The notes beneath the pieces were generated by a model that saw nothing but the letters and a program-made list of their open reading frames with translations, made no database searches and was not told the DNA's origin. The translations under genes and the position numbers were made by a program. Shown here piece after piece: positions 5,858 through 7,589 of a stretch of 7,589 bases of DNA. This DNA is from Bacteroidales bacterium (lineage in GTDB: Bacteria > Bacteroidota > Bacteroidia > Bacteroidales > UBA7960): NCBI GenBank assembly GCA_003451785.1, contig DMJL01000103.1, forward strand, positions 1 through 7,589, in the 5' to 3' direction. How positions within the stretch are numbered: the first letter of the stretch is position 1; the number at the start of each line of letters is the position of its first letter.

Positions 5858-6724
5858 ATGTCGAACATCAAAATTAATGATAAAGAAATACCATTTGTAA
5901 GTCCGGCATTATTGGTTTCGGCTTTGTTTCTTATCTTGTTTCTTATTGTCTTGTTTTTGTATCAGAGGGGGTTAATTGCACTTCCAGAAACAATTAGCAA
6001 AGCTATCAATAGCATTTTGCTTGTTTCCATTACCATGTTTGTGGTAACAGTGTTTTCGAGGCTTACTAAAAAATATGTTTATAAGTTTTTTGAAGAACCT
6101 GAAGAACAAATTTTCTATTCAAAAATCTACAGTTGGTCATTGTTTGCCATCGGAATGCTGGTAATTCTCAATCATTTTGGGGTGTCGTTGGCCAATATTA
6201 CCTTGTTTATAGGGTTGATGGCAACGGGCTTGGCTTTCGCCATTCGGGATGTGTTGATAATGATATTTGCATGGATGATTCTTCTACGAAAAAAGCCCTT
6301 TCGTATTGGTGATTACATAAAAATTGGCGAAGATGAGGGCAAAGTGCAACATATTGGGACTTTTTATGTGCTTTTAGACAAAACCCATGAATTGCCCGAA
6401 GACTTTATAAGGGTGCCAAACAGGATTTTTTTAGAAAAGAGTGTTAACAATCTTGGTAAAAACAATTTCTATGAACGGATAAAATTCCGATTGAGAAGTA
6501 TGCCCAACATAGAAACTAATAGTCTTTTGAACTTGCAAAATCAGCTGAAAAACATCATTGAAAGACACGACCATCTGGGTGTTTTTGTGGATATTGTTGA
6601 CGAAAAACTGATTTTAATGGTAGAATATGTTGTGGACTTCGACCGCCGACAAGCAAAACGATCTTTAGTGGTGGAGAAAGTATTGCAAGAATTTTCTGAT
6701 ATTATCGTATTTCCTAATGTTTAG
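5858..6724 (+). CDS. Small-conductance mechanosensitive channel, MscS family
   Basis: The 288-residue inner-membrane protein matches E. coli MscS in size (286). MscS channels open under membrane tension and release solutes during hypo-osmotic shock. Predicted membrane segments lie at about 16-36, 49-67 and 88-106. The pore-lining helix follows at about 112-143 (with GLMATGLAFAIRD at 119-131). The signature PFRIGDYIKI (147-156) begins the cytoplasmic beta domain, and the family IPN turn appears as RVPNR (185-189). The loop before it (LDKTHELPEDF, 173-183) is a little longer than in E. coli MscS. The C-terminal vestibule domain runs to the end. The ATG at 5858 follows an A-rich stretch. No promoter consensus is visible in the 71-bp gap after prmC, so it may be transcribed partly by read-through. 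Confidence 0.93.
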   Translation: MSNIKINDKEIPFVSPALLVSALFLILFLIVLFLYQRGLIALPETISKAINSILLVSITMFVVTVFSRLTKKYVYKFFEEPEEQIFYSKIYSWSLFAIGMLVILNHFGVSLANITLFIGLMATGLAFAIRDVLIMIFAWMILLRKKPFRIGDYIKIGEDEGKVQHIGTFYVLLDKTHELPEDFIRVPNRIFLEKSVNNLGKNNFYERIKFRLRSMPNIETNSLLNLQNQLKNIIERHDHLGVFVDIVDEKLILMVEYVVDFDRRQAKRSLVVEKVLQEFSDIIVFPNV

Positions 6725-6740
6725 CATCCTTGATTGGATG
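6725..6740 (+). terminator. Weak hairpin after the MscS gene
   Basis: CATCC (6725-6729) pairs with GGATG (6736-6740) across a 6-base loop, starting at the base after the MscS stop codon. The stem has only 5 bp and is followed by AAATCAGTTT with no strong T-run. It could be a weak terminator or chance. Confidence 0.25.
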
Positions 6741-6828
6741 AAATCAGTTTGAACAAAAATTGGTCAATTGGTATTTACCTATTATAGCATTAATAGAGTA
6801 ATTGTTGGCACGATGCAAATTTTTAAAA

Positions 6829-7386
6829 ATGAAAGACTGGAAAATTTATACAAAAACCGGTGATAAGGGTCAAACATCTCTTCTGGGTGGAAAAAGAGTG
6901 CTTAAATCGCATTTAAAAATTGATGTTTATGGCACTATTGACGAGTTAAACTCCTTTGTGGGTTTGCTTATGGACCAACCCATGAAGCAACACTACCATG
7001 AAATTCTCTTGCTGATTCAGAATCATTTGTTTGTTGCCGAATCTATTATTGCGGCCGACGAAGGAAGCGATAAGTACCCATTACCGAAATTAACCGTAGA
7101 TGACATTCTAATGTTAGAAAGGGAAATAGACAGTATGAATGAGCATTTACCCAATCTCAACCACTTTATTCTGCCCGGTGGGCATCCTTCGGTATCCTTA
7201 GCTCATGTATGCCGCACGGTGTGCCGTAGGGGAGAAAGATTGATTGTAAGTCTTTCAGAAGTAGCGCAGGTAGATGATGTTGTAATACAATATTTCAATA
7301 GATTGTCTGACTACTTCTTTGTATTGGCGCGTGCTTTGGGCAACGATGCAGGCGTGAAAGATCGCATTTGGATTGCGCATAAATAA
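6829..7386 (+). CDS. pduO: Cob(I)alamin adenosyltransferase, PduO type
   Basis: The enzyme transfers the 5'-deoxyadenosyl group of ATP to cob(I)alamin, making the adenosylcobalamin coenzyme used by enzymes such as methylmalonyl-CoA mutase. From the ATG at 6829 the protein has 185 residues, the usual size for this all-helical trimeric family. Motifs are the N-terminal ATP-binding KIYTKTGDKGQTSLLGG (5-21), YGTIDELNSFVG (34-45), FILPGG (113-118), CRTVCRRGER (128-137) with the conserved arginines, and FNRLSDYFFVLAR (156-168). An in-frame TTG at 6802 would add nine residues that fall outside the family motif; the ATG is preferred. No cobalamin riboswitch is recognisable in the 104 bases upstream. 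No other B12 gene lies in the window. Whether its substrate is cobalamin or a precursor cannot be told; the PduO name refers to the family, not to a propanediol operon. Confidence 0.94.
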   Translation: MKDWKIYTKTGDKGQTSLLGGKRVLKSHLKIDVYGTIDELNSFVGLLMDQPMKQHYHEILLLIQNHLFVAESIIAADEGSDKYPLPKLTVDDILMLEREIDSMNEHLPNLNHFILPGGHPSVSLAHVCRTVCRRGERLIVSLSEVAQVDDVVIQYFNRLSDYFFVLARALGNDAGVKDRIWIAHK

Positions 7387-7589
7387 ACTTCCGACTTTTT
7401 CTTAATTCTATTGTTGCTTAGCCCAAAGCATTTAAAATCAACAATCTTAATGTTTGCTATTGCGTTTTGAAACAAGAGTTAGATAATCCTTCTCTACAAA
7501 TACTGTTTTCTTGTGAACCATATCGCTAAAACAGCAGAAAATTTTTTGTTGTTTTTTTTGCTTAAAAATTGCGGAAATTGAAGATTGTA
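7387..7589. other. Non-coding right flank
   Basis: No gene is recognisable here. A small inverted repeat TGCTT (7415-7419) / AAGCA (7426-7430) sits inside a wider pair ATTGTTG (7410-7416) / CAACAAT (7439-7445), which would compete with it. A 24-residue minus-strand frame at 7521-7447 is too short to call. A terminator-like structure follows at 7532-7559. Confidence 0.6.
7532..7559 (+). terminator. Terminator-like hairpin with T8 tail
   Basis: CAGCAGAA (7532-7539) pairs with TTTTGTTG (7544-7551) as RNA, eight pairs including two G-U, around an AAUU loop. It is followed at once by eight T (7552-7559). The form is that of an intrinsic terminator for rightward transcription, though the stem is A/U-rich and weak. 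It lies about 145 bp beyond the adenosyltransferase stop and may end that transcript. Confidence 0.45.

Noticed and set aside
6725..6828. Possible cobalamin riboswitch ahead of the adenosyltransferase
   Set aside because: The gap is only about 100 bases and shows no B12-box-like segment or the long multi-stem structure such riboswitches need.
6802..6828. TTG start nine codons upstream for the adenosyltransferase
   Set aside because: The extra residues fall outside the conserved family N-terminus; the ATG at 6829 puts the TKTGDKG motif at its usual distance from the start.

Overview
The window looks like an ordinary chromosomal segment of a member of the Bacteroidota. Three things point there: the moderate-to-low GC content, gene starts preceded by A/T-rich sequence with no Shine-Dalgarno motif, and Bacteroidota-type -7 boxes (TAnnTTTG) upstream of transcription units. 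The gene set fits as well: a NamZ/DUF1343 muramidase, a stand-alone sucC and a ComB homologue. I cannot place it below phylum from the sequence alone.

Layout. Positions 1-2876 hold a leftward (minus-strand) unit read in the order sucC (succinyl-CoA synthetase beta), gcvT (glycine-cleavage T-protein) and comB (2-phosphosulfolactate phosphatase family). The comB gene runs off the left edge. Two tandem -7 boxes sit just upstream of sucC. Positions 2877-3669 are a gene-poor divergent region. It contains a weakly supported small ORF pair separated by one in-frame amber codon, an imperfect direct repeat, a good promoter candidate for the rightward genes, and a perfect 18-bp palindrome just downstream of that promoter.

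Positions 3670-5786 hold a tightly coupled rightward pair: a secreted exo-N-acetylmuramidase (namZ) and prmC, the methyltransferase acting on peptide-chain release factors. A hairpin overlaps the prmC stop codon. Further right are an MscS-type mechanosensitive channel (5858-6724) and a PduO-type cob(I)alamin adenosyltransferase (6829-7386). A terminator-like hairpin with a T8 tail lies at 7532-7559.

Taken together the genes are central metabolism and housekeeping: TCA cycle, one-carbon metabolism, a sulfonate side reaction, cell-wall recycling, translation termination, osmotic protection and B12 cofactor synthesis. I see no defence system, mobile element, CRISPR array, tRNA or rRNA. The least explained parts are the 793-bp divergent region and the biological role of the ComB homologue. 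I found no convincing undescribed multi-gene system.
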